A program made the position numbers and the translations under genes. DNA of 42,500 bases from assembly GCF_040833975.1 (NCBI RefSeq), contig NZ_CP162131.1, positions 1 through 42,500 of the forward strand, given 5' to 3'. Below the pieces are notes generated by a model, which saw only the letters and a program-made list of their open reading frames with translations, ran no database searches and was not told where the DNA came from. Below are positions 1 through 13,887 of this stretch, piece by piece (the stretch's first letter is position 1; every line of letters begins with the position of its first letter). The DNA is from Leptospira sp. WS92.C1. Lineage in GTDB: Bacteria > Spirochaetota > Leptospiria > Leptospirales > Leptospiraceae.

Positions 1-88
1 TGATTCTACCTTATATACTATTGTCGGACATCCGACATTGAATCCTTATCAAGACTGGACTTTGAATGCTAAGAATTTCGATTTTTGA
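1..88 (+). CDS. C-terminal end of an unknown protein (partial)
   Basis: The frame beginning at base 2 is open to a TGA at 86-88 and encodes 28 residues ending in NAKNFDF. The composition is protein-like (VGHPTLNPYQDW). The gene starts outside the window, so its function cannot be judged. The palindrome at 22-37 lies inside this frame as VGHPT codons. Confidence 0.55.
   Translation, partial: DSTLYTIVGHPTLNPYQDWTLNAKNFDF
22..37. repeat. Inverted repeat TGTCGGA-CA-TCCGACA
   Basis: Perfect 7-bp arms flank a 2-bp centre. It is nearly the same sequence as the core of the larger palindrome at 316-341 and belongs to the TGTNGGANNTCCNACA type of short palindrome seen elsewhere in the window (4307-4322, 25038-25053). 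It may be a binding site or a dispersed element; the overlap with the upstream reading frame argues for caution. Confidence 0.6.
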
Positions 89-289
89 AAATTTCTATGC
101 CTGAGTGACTTCAAGAGAAAAAAGCTAAGCGTTGTAAATCTGTCTTCCGCAAAACGTCGGAGTCAAAAAAGATTCTTCTTTTTCAGAATTTCGGTTTAAA
201 AAACAGAAGAGCGAAATTTTTTTAAGCTCCGATTCCAAATAGAGTGATGGTTTTTTATCTTCAATCATTTATCCAAAATTCGCACATTT

Positions 290-1732
290 TTGAGAAAAAA
301 AACCGATGCCTCCGCTTCCTTGTCGGACGTCCGACAAGGAACCCTGTACTTGGTTGACAGGATGCTTAATTTTAAACATCTTCCTTTTGTGCAGACGTCC
401 TTGATTCATCGATTGCTTTTAGAGAATTCTTCTTCCAAAAACAAAAAAGAAGAATTTTCCAAAACATTTGGAGAATGGATTCGAATTTGTGATGGGCTTT
501 GCGGAGTTTTGACCTTGAGTTTTGATCAAGGCCAAAGTTTGGATGAAGTGGCCAGCTTGGGCTACGACGAAGACGGCTTTTTTTATTCATTCTTATCCCG
601 TGCGACTGGGAATTTGGACAAACTCAATCACAGTGATTTTCCTCTCTGGTTTTCCTCGGAAGAATACGATTTATCCATGCCTCATTCCGCCGGTTGTTTG
701 GTCGCGGGAATTCGAGGCGATTCTTCTCTCGAAGGTTTTTTTCTGGTTGAATTTTTAGAAAAGCCTTCCGATGCAATGTTTACTTTTTGGGCCTTGGCGG
801 CCCAAAAAATTTCCGAAAATTCAGAATCGAATCTTTCGATTTTAAAGGCCAATTCTCCGGTTTCAAAAGTTCGCCCGGACGCTGTTCGAAAGGAATCGAT
901 TGGAGAATTTTTAGCGGAAATTTGCGGGATTTCCGACCTTCCGGATTGGATCGCAAAGGGAAAATCTTGGATTCGAATTTTGGGTGCTCCCGGTGTCGGC
1001 AAAAAGGCTCTTGGCAAATGGATTCACAGAACCCTAAGTCCCGAAAAGGGAATTTTGGTTCTTGGTTTTTTACCCGAACAGATTTCTAAATTAGATAAGT
1101 CTTTGGAAGAATGGGTTCGGATGACAAATTCCGGAACGATTTTGATCGAAGGGGCTCAGAAATTTACAGGGGTTCAACAAAAATTCTTTTTTAAAATTTT
1201 ATCCGAAGGACTTGGAGATTTTCGACTCATTTTTACCGAAACTTCCGAGTCTGAGCCGACCGAGATTTTTAGACCGTTCCGGGAATTGCTCCTTCAAAAA
1301 ACCATCTCGCTTCCTGAAATTTCGGAGTTGAGTCTTTTTCAAAAAGAATCTTTGGTTTATTTGATTTTGGATGAGCTGAAGGAATCTTCGGGTCGCGAAG
1401 ACCTTCGTCTTTCGGAAGAGAGTTTACAAAAGATTTTGAAAATGAATGTCGGGAACAACCTTTCTGGCTTGCGCAATCTTTTAGAGGAGTCGATTTTAAG
1501 TTCCAACGGTTCTGAGATCGGAATCCAGGAAAAAAAAGAGCGGAAAGATAGAATTTTGACCATTCCGGATTCGGAGGATTTGGATCTCCGCCGGGCGGTT
1601 GAGGCCGTCGAGAGACAAAAAATTCTTTTGGCCCATAAATTGTTCGGTGGCAATCAAATTCGAATGGCGAAGGCTCTTGGAATTTCCAGGGGCTCCTTGC
1701 AATACAAACTAAAACAATTGGAGATAGGTTAA
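290..1732 (+). CDS. Fis-type transcriptional regulator with degenerate AAA+ (bEBP-like) core
   Basis: A 480-residue protein with a GAF-like N-terminal region (roughly 55-175), an AAA+-like core and a Fis-family helix-turn-helix (about 444-478, GGNQIRMAKALGISRGSL). This is the layout of sigma-54 activators, but the core is eroded. Walker A survives (GAPGVGKK, 232-239). The Walker B acid pair is replaced (TILIEG, 283-288). The GAFTGA loop that contacts sigma-54 is missing, because Walker A and B are too close together. The usual PPLRxR arginine motif reads LPEISEL. It is therefore probably a DNA-binding regulator that works without sigma-54 remodelling. The TTG start at 290 has no clear ribosome site; ATG at 361 is an alternative that would leave the 316-341 palindrome upstream of the gene. 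The next gene follows after 3 bp. Confidence 0.8.
   Translation: MRKKTDASASLSDVRQGTLYLVDRMLNFKHLPFVQTSLIHRLLLENSSSKNKKEEFSKTFGEWIRICDGLCGVLTLSFDQGQSLDEVASLGYDEDGFFYSFLSRATGNLDKLNHSDFPLWFSSEEYDLSMPHSAGCLVAGIRGDSSLEGFFLVEFLEKPSDAMFTFWALAAQKISENSESNLSILKANSPVSKVRPDAVRKESIGEFLAEICGISDLPDWIAKGKSWIRILGAPGVGKKALGKWIHRTLSPEKGILVLGFLPEQISKLDKSLEEWVRMTNSGTILIEGAQKFTGVQQKFFFKILSEGLGDFRLIFTETSESEPTEIFRPFRELLLQKTISLPEISELSLFQKESLVYLILDELKESSGREDLRLSEESLQKILKMNVGNNLSGLRNLLEESILSSNGSEIGIQEKKERKDRILTIPDSEDLDLRRAVEAVERQKILLAHKLFGGNQIRMAKALGISRGSLQYKLKQLEIG
316..341. promoter_or_regulatory. Perfect 26-bp palindrome at the start of the regulator gene
   Basis: The two 13-base arms, TTCCTTGTCGGAC and its reverse complement, meet without a spacer. 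It lies 26 bp after the TTG start used for the regulator and 20 bp before an in-frame ATG at 361. A TTGACA hexamer follows at 354-359. The position suits an autoregulatory operator, or a hairpin in the leader if translation begins at 361. It shares its core with the repeat at 22-37. Its role is inferred. Confidence 0.6.
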
Positions 1733-1735
1733 AAA

Positions 1736-2752
1736 GTGGATTTAGATTCCTTATACGAAGAACGGAAAACTCCCGGCGGTTTTTTGGTAAAAGTTCGGCT
1801 TGCGAAAATGACCTACGTTGTTTTTACCCAAAAAGGTCCTGAGGTTCCTCGAGGGGCAAAAAACAGCTCGATCGTCGTTGCCGTTCCTAGAGTTGTTTTT
1901 TTAGGTTCGGAGTTCAATCTTTCTCACTTTCGTTTGGGTGAGCTCAGCTTTGTAAACGTAAAGCAGGGGAAGCTCGTAATTCCGTATCAACACTCTAATA
2001 CCGGAAATGAGGTCCGCACTATTTTTTTGAGTAGCGGAAGCGATTGCGACGTTCTACCCGTTGTGGTCTATCATTTTCAAAATAACGAGGATCTGATTCG
2101 TTCCCGGGACGAGGGTGTGGAAATGCATCATTTGGTTTTGGACGAAACCTATCCGCGGCAGGACTTGATCACCCTCAAGATTCGATTCCCAGCTTTGAAT
2201 ATGTTGATCGTGCGCAAAAAAATTGCGGCTCACAAAGAGGTTTCGGGGGAGGCGGCTCCTGAAGGCGGCAAGACAAAAGAATCCGGTGTTGTGGATTTTA
2301 ACAAGGTTCGCGCCGCTGATATTTTGGATTCCGGAAATCTCAACATTCATTCCGGAAATCCTGTTTTTTTAGCCAGGATTCATTTGAGAAGAATGGATCT
2401 TGAAAAAGTGAAACAGCTTCTTTTGGATTTTCAGTTAAAGCAAGAAGAGGTTTCTTTTATTAGAACTTTTTTTTCGGTGATGATCCGAAATGAGTTTGAA
2501 AAAGAAGAACTCAAACAAGCAAAACAAAAGCTCCTCAGCCTTGACGAAGGATTTCGTTTGGCGGAGTTGATCTTAGAAATGAAAATTCCTGAATTTGAAG
2601 TGGAGCTTGAGAAAAGTTTTTCTTCGGAAATTGCGAGCATGTGTTATGCGCTTTTGGAAAAGGAGCAGGAACGCGCAGATGAGGAAGAAAAAGGGATCAT
2701 CCTTTGGGAATGGAAGCTTAGGGTAAAACGTCTTTTCCGTAAAAGTGCCTAA
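1736..2752 (+). CDS. Unknown protein, operon partner of the Fis-type regulator
   Basis: A 338-residue protein starting at GTG 1736, only 3 bp after the stop of the regulator and preceded by GGAG at 1720-1723, so the two genes are almost certainly co-transcribed. I do not recognise the family. The first half (1-165) looks beta-rich with alternating hydrophobic residues ([25 protein letters not shown]). A linker with [11 protein letters not shown] follows at about 180-190. The last third is helical, charged and leucine-rich ([18 protein letters not shown]). There is no signal peptide or membrane segment, so it is probably cytosolic. The tight pairing suggests that it acts with the regulator, for instance as a ligand-binding or effector protein; that is inference. 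Confidence 0.85.
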   Translation: MDLDSLYEERKTPGGFLVKVRLAKMTYVVFTQKGPEVPRGAKNSSIVVAVPRVVFLGSEFNLSHFRLGELSFVNVKQGKLVIPYQHSNTGNEVRTIFLSSGSDCDVLPVVVYHFQNNEDLIRSRDEGVEMHHLVLDETYPRQDLITLKIRFPALNMLIVRKKIAAHKEVSGEAAPEGGKTKESGVVDFNKVRAADILDSGNLNIHSGNPVFLARIHLRRMDLEKVKQLLLDFQLKQEEVSFIRTFFSVMIRNEFEKEELKQAKQKLLSLDEGFRLAELILEMKIPEFEVELEKSFSSEIASMCYALLEKEQERADEEEKGIILWEWKLRVKRLFRKSA

Positions 2753-2835
2753 CTAAAAATTTCGAAAAATTCCCTAAAAAAGATGAAAAAACGCTTCCTT
2801 TTTCTCGAAAAATAGGCAAATTATAGAAAATCGCT

Positions 2836-3816
2836 ATGTTTTTCGGACCAAAAATAAATTTTCTGGCACAGTTCTTGCTAATCGGATCCTTGGGGTTCGG
2901 TATGTCCGGGGCTTTGTCTGCGGCCGAAGAAGACACATTTGCGAAGTCTGATATTTTGACGCACCAAGTAGAAGTCGATCGAGTCCTTTTAACTCCGATT
3001 GCAAAAACGATCGATTTGGATTCGGAAGATTGGCTTGTTTCCAATTCTCAGATGGTAAATAAAAAAGTCTCTCAGTCGATCCGAAAAAAAAATCAGCCCC
3101 AGAAACCTGAAAATTTGATTTTGGTTTTGAAAGATTCGAGAAAAAATTCAAACTACATTCTTTCTTTTTCGATCGTTGATTCGATTTCAAAAGAGAAGTT
3201 TTCTTCTGTAGAGAAACTTCTTTTGTCCCAAATCCGATCCCAATTCCAGAATTCAATTCGGGGTTTGGGAATTTTGACGTCATTCGTTTTTGAAAACGGC
3301 GCGGAGCAGAATTGTATTTGGGGCTTCTTAAATTTTGCGGTCTCCTCCTCCTCATTTTGTTCGAAAAATCCGTCCTGGGCAATCTCTTTTAAAAGTGTTA
3401 CCGATCCTGCGGAAGAAAAGATGTTTCACGTTTGGGAACACGCCTTTTCCAAAAAGCTCTTTCTTTCTTTGGATTCGTTTTTTGGTAAAAGGGGAGATTC
3501 TTACGGCTTATTCAAAAAAGGGAAACAGATTGCTCCGGAATTAGGCCAAAGACGGCATGCTTGGCAGATAACATTATCGTCAGGTGCTTTCTCCGCCAAT
3601 TTTCAAAAAGTGGGGAATGGAGCCAGTGTCTCCCGCTCCCGGTCAACAAAAGCGAGCTTGGAATTCAAGTTTGCAAGTCCAGAAATCGATTTGATGAGTT
3701 CGGAATTTCGGAAAACAAGTTCAACGATCCACAAGGCGTATTGTGCGCGCACCTCTGTAGATGGTTCTCATTTTAAATCGTATGTCTTTTCTTCTGATCA
3801 ATATTTTTCTTCCTAA
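2836..3816 (+). CDS. Unknown exported protein
   Basis: A 326-residue protein with a plausible signal peptide: a lysine at residue 6, a hydrophobic stretch at about 9-25 and an ALSA-AEED site near residue 29. The mature part is serine- and lysine-rich and contains cysteines at about 155, 170 and 302. No family is recognised. The C-terminal 90 codons are serine-rich, and an alternative frame is also open there (3561-3776), so a frameshift near 3550 was considered; codon use in the annotated frame still looks normal to the stop. The start ATG 2836 lacks a clear ribosome site. A sigma-54 promoter look-alike lies at 2864-2879 inside the signal-peptide codons, with an in-frame ATG at 2902. Confidence 0.7.
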   Translation: MFFGPKINFLAQFLLIGSLGFGMSGALSAAEEDTFAKSDILTHQVEVDRVLLTPIAKTIDLDSEDWLVSNSQMVNKKVSQSIRKKNQPQKPENLILVLKDSRKNSNYILSFSIVDSISKEKFSSVEKLLLSQIRSQFQNSIRGLGILTSFVFENGAEQNCIWGFLNFAVSSSSFCSKNPSWAISFKSVTDPAEEKMFHVWEHAFSKKLFLSLDSFFGKRGDSYGLFKKGKQIAPELGQRRHAWQITLSSGAFSANFQKVGNGASVSRSRSTKASLEFKFASPEIDLMSSEFRKTSSTIHKAYCARTSVDGSHFKSYVFSSDQYFSS

Positions 3817-3875
3817 AATTCTCTGTGTTGATAAAATCTAATTTTGTTTGTTTTTCAGCCCAAGGTTGAAAATCT

Positions 3876-4262
3876 TTGTCCATGGCTTCCAAAGTGAAAC
3901 GGTCCTCTTTTCAGAGATTGTTAAATGCAATGAAAAAGATGTCTCTTGAAGTAAATGATTATGAAATTTGTAAACGTCTCGAGACGATTATGATGACCAG
4001 TAAGGAAGACTTAAGCCAGGTAGTAGTAAAGTCGCTTTTGGATAATCCGACGGATTTTGATCCGAAAACGCTTCCGGAGCCATACGGACAATACATCCGA
4101 CATTTTGTATATATGGTCAAAAGAAATCGAAAACAAGGAATGGATACAAATTTCGATTCCCCATCCGGTTCTAAATCGACGGAAAAACAAAATCTTGTTG
4201 CTGCGGAATTCTCCAAGCATACCGCGAAAAAAAAATCTTCTAAAAAAGCGCAAAAACGCTAA
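3876..4262 (+). CDS. Small basic protein of unknown function
   Basis: A 128-residue protein, apparently cytosolic. A helical N-terminal part (FQRLLNAMKKMSLEVNDYE) is followed by a middle with PEPYGQYIRHF and a lysine-rich tail (KKKSSKKAQKR) suited to nucleic-acid or membrane-surface contact. No family is recognised. TTG 3876 is chosen because AAGG at 3862-3865 sits about ten bases upstream; ATG 3882 is an equally reasonable start with a longer spacing. A short hairpin follows the stop codon. Confidence 0.65.
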   Translation: MSMASKVKRSSFQRLLNAMKKMSLEVNDYEICKRLETIMMTSKEDLSQVVVKSLLDNPTDFDPKTLPEPYGQYIRHFVYMVKRNRKQGMDTNFDSPSGSKSTEKQNLVAAEFSKHTAKKKSSKKAQKR

Positions 4263-4268
4263 TTCTTT

Positions 4269-4285
4269 CCTGTGCTGCGCACAGG
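4269..4285. terminator. Hairpin after the small basic gene
   Basis: CCTGTGC and GCACAGG form a 7-bp stem with a TGC loop seven bases after the stop codon at 4262. The tract that follows is A-rich rather than T-rich, so intrinsic termination on the plus strand would be weak. Position is the main argument. Confidence 0.35.
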
Positions 4286-4306
4286 GCAAAAAAATAAATT
4301 TTTAAA

Positions 4307-4322
4307 TGTCGGATATCCGGCG
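4307..4322. repeat. Imperfect palindrome TGTCGGATATCCGGCG
   Basis: The central CGGATATCCG is a perfect 10-bp palindrome. Outside it the arms resemble the TGTCGGA...TCCGACA repeats at 22-37 and 316-341 but with mismatches. It is probably a further member of the same short dispersed palindrome family. Confidence 0.4.
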
Positions 4323-4945
4323 CTTAGGGACAAATCTGAAACCAAAACGCCCAATTATCAAAGGGGATGCCCTGGTCTGGGCAATTTTATAACTGCTTAA
4401 ACTTGGGCGGGATGGGAATTGGGCGATTGACAGAGATAGGACACGGGGCCGATTTACAAACACTCGTTCTGGCAAAAAGATTGAGACCGGGCGTGCGAGG
4501 GGAGCTCCGTTCTATATTTACATGACTAAATTTGGACCTTCTTATTGATGAAGGGAGTATTTTTTAGCCTTTCAAGAAAAAGAAGGATTCCGGTGGTTAA
4601 ACAATTTAGCGCTGCGGAAGGCGTGAAATTTGTCCTTTTTACATCTGCGGCGGATAGCGAGCAATTTTATGGATAGGGTATTTGGCACCCGCTTCTTGCC
4701 TCCTGTCGGCACGATTGAGCGGACCGTTTTTCGGCAACCAGGAAATTCATCAATCCCTGTGGGCGCCTGACGCAAAAAAAAGCGAGATCCGCCATTCTGA
4801 GAGCCCGCAGCAAGCAGATTTCGCTACGGCGATTCAGCCAATAGACGACATTCTGTCATGTGTAGGAAAAATTCCTGTGCATGTGAACTTGGCAGGAAAA
4901 GTGTTTTACGAATTTTCAAGGATTGAAAAGGTTTGAAGGACCCGT
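4323..4945. other. Gene-poor stretch, possibly decayed sequence
   Basis: No convincing gene was found here. The stretch is locally more GC-rich than its surroundings (GGGCGGGATGGGAATTGGGCG). It contains an inverted repeat CGCCCAATT (4348-4356) / AATTGGGCG (4417-4425). A plus-strand frame at 4682-4936 is open, ends just before the zinc-ribbon gene and has a protein-like tail (KIPVHVNLAGKVFYEF), but no ribosome site and no recognisable family. A frame on the minus strand (4572-4775) is also open. Either could be a remnant of a lost gene. Confidence 0.4.
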
Positions 4946-5161
4946 ATGGCCGAAGTAATCAAACTCCGAGTTCGTTGCCACGCATGCTCCGCTATGATTG
5001 AAGGTTCCGCAAAATACGGTGCCGGACATTATGTCGCAGAAGGGGTAGATTTCGAGTTTGTCGCCCTGGGAAAGATAGAAACCCCAAAAGGCAGAAGGGT
5101 GAAGGCTGAAATTTCAGCAGTTTGTCCGAATTGTGGGGTTAGAAATAAATGGATTATTTAA
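4946..5161 (+). CDS. Small zinc-ribbon protein
   Basis: A 71-residue protein with two CxxC knuckles, CHAC at 11-14 and CPNC at 60-63, which is the pattern of a zinc ribbon. GAAGGA at 4934-4939 supports the ATG at 4946. The spacing of about 45 residues between the knuckles and the beta-rich middle (YVAEGVDFEFVALGKIE) are consistent with a small metal-binding fold. Such proteins bind nucleic acid or act as adaptors; no partner is visible, because the gene stands alone between two decayed stretches. Confidence 0.75.
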   Translation: MAEVIKLRVRCHACSAMIEGSAKYGAGHYVAEGVDFEFVALGKIETPKGRRVKAEISAVCPNCGVRNKWII

Positions 5162-5278
5162 TTCATGAAACTTTGGATTAATTTTAGTTAATATAAATTG
5201 ATTTAAAATGGACTTTATTGTAAATTATGATTAAGACTAATCAATACGGGTTTTCTGTTTTCGATCCGCCTCTGAGTT

Positions 5279-5952
5279 TTAAGAGACTCGTTTCAACATT
5301 TTGAGCAATTCTCTCACGGAATAGCCTTTAGCCTCGTTTCCCTTGTTTATCGACAATAAGAATACGCTCGCCCGGAAAGTTTTGCTAAGGGTTACGGGGT
5401 TCCTCCTCAAGGGGGCCCGGTGAAAAATGGCCAGCCCGGGGCCGGCCTTCCTCGAATATTTTGACTTCTCGTTCTTTGTAGCTGAATTTCAGGGAGACTC
5501 CGGGATCTGCCTGCTGGGAAAGGCAAGTGTAAGCTCTTTTGTTATAATGATTAAAAATGATCTATTTATAATGCCTAATATTAGGCATTTGATTGTTTTC
5601 TTTTTTAGGCTTAGATAAACGCAGATCTCGATGATGAAATTGTCGCTCCATTTGTCGTAAGGATCGTCGTTGATCTTCCGCATTCACTTGCCCAGTTTTT
5701 TCCAATGACCCTGATTTTTCTCAAATCCGGATTTGAGGGGATCGGAAAAGGTGCAGCCCCGATTTTATGACCGAATGTGTCGCCAAGGAAAATGTCGTAT
5801 TTGCTGCCGGAAACTCGGCGGATGGCGTAGATGTCTTGTCCGATAGGTAGAACCGGCTTGTAGAGAATTCGTATCTGAACCCTTTCTTTCGATCCGCGAA
5901 GGTCTGCGTCTGAAAATTCACGCCGGAAAACATTTTCTATGAAAAATCGATC
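5279..5952 (-). pseudogene. Decayed minus-strand gene, several frameshifts
   Basis: The minus strand is open from 5952 to 5611 in one frame and reads like protein (RVQIRILYKPVLPIG, SGSKYDIFLGDTFGHKIG) but has no ATG, GTG or TTG start near its beginning. After residues NWASE the sensible sequence continues in another frame (KINDDPYDKWSDNFIIE). Further down, pieces such as VSLKFSYKEREVKIFEE and GNEAKGYSVRELLKMLKRVS end in a stop at 5279-5281. The pieces lie in the order and direction of a single gene broken by frameshifts and a stretch of AT-rich DNA around 5540-5620. The family is not recognised. Confidence 0.5.
5570..5589. repeat. Perfect 20-bp palindrome
   Basis: AATGCCTAAT is followed directly by its reverse complement ATTAGGCATT. 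A T-rich run (TTGATTGTTTTCTTTTTT) follows on the plus strand, so it could act as a weak terminator. It could also be an operator or the relic of an insertion inside the decayed gene. The sequence is unrelated to the TCGGA palindromes. Confidence 0.55.
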
Positions 5953-6105
5953 CTATCGTCTTTTGAGAAGCAAAAAACAGCCTTTCTCCATTCGTGCGAT
6001 CGATCTTGCAGATTCTTTTCCTTTCGGAACTCTTCTTAAAATCAAAAACGACTGGAGGATTTCCGTTTTACCGAAAACTTGGATTCGGACATCCCTTTTG
6101 ATTCA

Positions 6106-6109
<4 letters not shown>
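5939..6109 (+). CDS. Possible 56-residue ORF coupled to the MBOAT gene
   Basis: ATG 5939 opens a 56-codon frame with genus-like codons whose TGA stop overlaps the ATG of the next gene (ATGA at 6106-6109), the classic arrangement for translational coupling. The product is basic ([16 protein letters not shown]) with no recognisable domain. There is no strong ribosome site, and the 5' end overlaps the decayed minus-strand gene, so it may instead be a leader or a remnant. Confidence 0.3.
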
Positions 6110-9074
<2,965 letters not shown>

Positions 9075-9170
9075 TCTGTCCGAAATGTTTTCCCCTTTGC
9101 CATTTGGGTAAAGCTAAAAAAAGAAGAATCCTCGACAAGCAAACCCGGATTCGAAACCATTCTTCTTGAG

Positions 9171-10736
<1,566 letters not shown>

Positions 10737-10804
10737 AAAAGAAGCCGTATTCGGCAAATTCTAATCAATTAGCGAGGGCGGGTTTTTCCCGTTTATTTTA
10801 AGAT

Positions 10805-11854
<1,050 letters not shown>

Positions 11855-11866
11855 TACTGGCATTCC

Positions 11867-13843
11867 ATGTTGGAACCTCAAGCCCCTGAACTTAAGGTAG
11901 CAGATTATAATACTGCATTGCAACTGACTCAGTCGCTTGAGTCCAGAGGTGATTTCCAATACAAGGGAATTCATAAACTTTTACTCGTGATCGGGGATTG
12001 GACGGATAAATACGTCGCGAACAAGATTCTCCCTAACGTGGATCAACTTTCCAGAGAGTTGAATCTCGAAAAAGAAAAGATAAATCAATATCTTAAAGAA
12101 CTGAGTACCAAATACAATCCTCCGATCGTTAAAAAAATTTGTATGGTGGATTTCAATCCAACCGGAGATGCTTCGGACGGTAAGATCGAATCCTATTTGC
12201 GATTGAATCCCGTCTTTGCAAGACCGCAGCCGGCGGATGCGTCTACGAGTCATCGATATGTGGACGGGGTCAATCAGAGTACGTTTGCTTCGATTCAGCG
12301 TTGGGTTAGGGAAAAAAGAATTTTCCCTGGGAAAGAGGACTTTATCAAAAAAATTCATTCCGCGATCTTAAATAACAAACTCACTGATACCTACGCCTCT
12401 ACGGAGATCGGTAATCTTTTTAACGATCCGTTGGATGCAAGTCCGGGTTTGAAACAGATTACCGTAAACATTCATCTCAAACCGGTTTTGAAAAAACTAG
12501 TGGAACAAAAAATCCTATTCTTTTTTCGAAATGAAAATGCGCTCAACCCCGGAAATCGGTCCGTTTTTTATTACAATGTCCAAGAAGAGATTTTGGCAAG
12601 AATCGAAGCTTATAAATCTTTTTTAAACGATCGCCTCGTTCCCGAACTGCAAAAGATCGGAGCCATGGGGCAATTGTCTTCGGAAGAAAAAGAAAACACC
12701 CGCTCTTTGGTCAACGCGATCATGCCTTACTTGAGTCCCGCTTACGGTGATCAAAAAACCGCAATGGACGAACTTTTGGCTCTCATCCATTTTGAAGAAG
12801 AAGATAAGGAAAAAAAAGAGAAGGAAGAAAAAAAAGTCAAGTTGGGAGAGATCCTGGATTATATCAAGTCTGCCAATCGACTTGTCGATTTAAATTTTCT
12901 TCGTTTTCGAGGTCAGCAAATCGACGAGGACATTCGTGTTCTCGTGGCAAATCACGAACAAATTCTTCATACCGAATACGCGGATAAAAACGCTTTGTAT
13001 AGCTATGTTCTTCACAAACTTTCGATTTCCGGTGCGATCGAGGCCGCGAGAAGGGTGTTCGCTGCCACAGGTAACGACAGCGAGATTCGCATTTTGGATC
13101 GTATGAAGGTAAGGGATTTTCTCGAGAATCGGGACGTGACGGCGGCTTTTGATACACTGGAGTTATCCAGTCTTTTTAAGTATCTTCCTTTTTTTACTCG
13201 TCTTTGGAGAAATATCTTCGGGAACGCGGCGGTCCATAAGTTCGAAGCGGAACAAATTCGAGCTCACAACACCGTGGAGTTGAATAAACGCGTGATGGAG
13301 GCTCGGACTAAAAAAATTCAGGAAGACGCTTCTAAACTCGCCGAAAAACGGGTAAAAGAAAAAGAAGCAAAGGAACAAGAGGAAAAAAACAGTCGTAAAC
13401 AACATTCTACCCAAGGTTCTTCTGGCAAAGAAGACAAGATTCCGGCCGCGGCGCACAAGGAAACGGTGGATCCCCTCAACGCAAAACTTCTGGAACGTAT
13501 CCTTGATATTTTGGATGACTATTGGTCCAGTCGCCAATATCCGGACCGTAACATTCTTCTCTATGAAATGGAAGGAGAGATTAACGAAGAAAGTTTGATC
13601 AACTTTCTCAAAAAATTCGGAAAGAACGAGATCTTCTCGTTTATGGTTCGGAATCAGGAAGAAAGGTATACGTTTCCAATTCTTGTCACCAAACGTTATC
13701 TCAAAAAACACGGAAGAGATTTGATGGAAAAGGCATCCGCGATTATCAGCGAACAAAAAGATGCGAGTATGCCGGATCAAGATCTGTTTGACTTCTGTAT
13801 CTCCTTGGATGATTTTCTGAAGAAAACACTGTCTAAAATCTGA
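11867..13843 (+). CDS. Large cytosolic protein of unknown function
   Basis: A 658-residue protein without signal peptide or membrane segments. Residues 15-75 look like a winged-helix-like or helical module ([20 protein letters not shown]). A charged helical segment follows at about 305-325 ([16 protein letters not shown]) and a long lysine/glutamate coiled coil at about 475-515, then a low-complexity linker and a helical C-terminal domain (555-658). No family is recognised with confidence; the style is that of proteins conserved among spirochaetes. It sits in the same direction between asd and pyk with gaps of 12 and 44 bp. A strand-specific charge pattern makes it clearly coding. Confidence 0.85.
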   Translation: MLEPQAPELKVADYNTALQLTQSLESRGDFQYKGIHKLLLVIGDWTDKYVANKILPNVDQLSRELNLEKEKINQYLKELSTKYNPPIVKKICMVDFNPTGDASDGKIESYLRLNPVFARPQPADASTSHRYVDGVNQSTFASIQRWVREKRIFPGKEDFIKKIHSAILNNKLTDTYASTEIGNLFNDPLDASPGLKQITVNIHLKPVLKKLVEQKILFFFRNENALNPGNRSVFYYNVQEEILARIEAYKSFLNDRLVPELQKIGAMGQLSSEEKENTRSLVNAIMPYLSPAYGDQKTAMDELLALIHFEEEDKEKKEKEEKKVKLGEILDYIKSANRLVDLNFLRFRGQQIDEDIRVLVANHEQILHTEYADKNALYSYVLHKLSISGAIEAARRVFAATGNDSEIRILDRMKVRDFLENRDVTAAFDTLELSSLFKYLPFFTRLWRNIFGNAAVHKFEAEQIRAHNTVELNKRVMEARTKKIQEDASKLAEKRVKEKEAKEQEEKNSRKQHSTQGSSGKEDKIPAAAHKETVDPLNAKLLERILDILDDYWSSRQYPDRNILLYEMEGEINEESLINFLKKFGKNEIFSFMVRNQEERYTFPILVTKRYLKKHGRDLMEKASAIISEQKDASMPDQDLFDFCISLDDFLKKTLSKI

Positions 13844-13887
13844 TTCCAGATTGTCCTAAGCCCCGCTTTCCCGAATAAAGGTATTAC

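Noticed and set aside
3561..3776. Frameshift in the exported protein at its C-terminal third
   Set aside because: The alternative frame is open, but codon use in the annotated frame stays normal to its stop and no homologue is known to decide.
4683..4700. TGGCAC...TTGC resembling a sigma-54 promoter
   Set aside because: The GG and GC doublets are 12 rather than 10 bases apart, which is incompatible with sigma-54 recognition.
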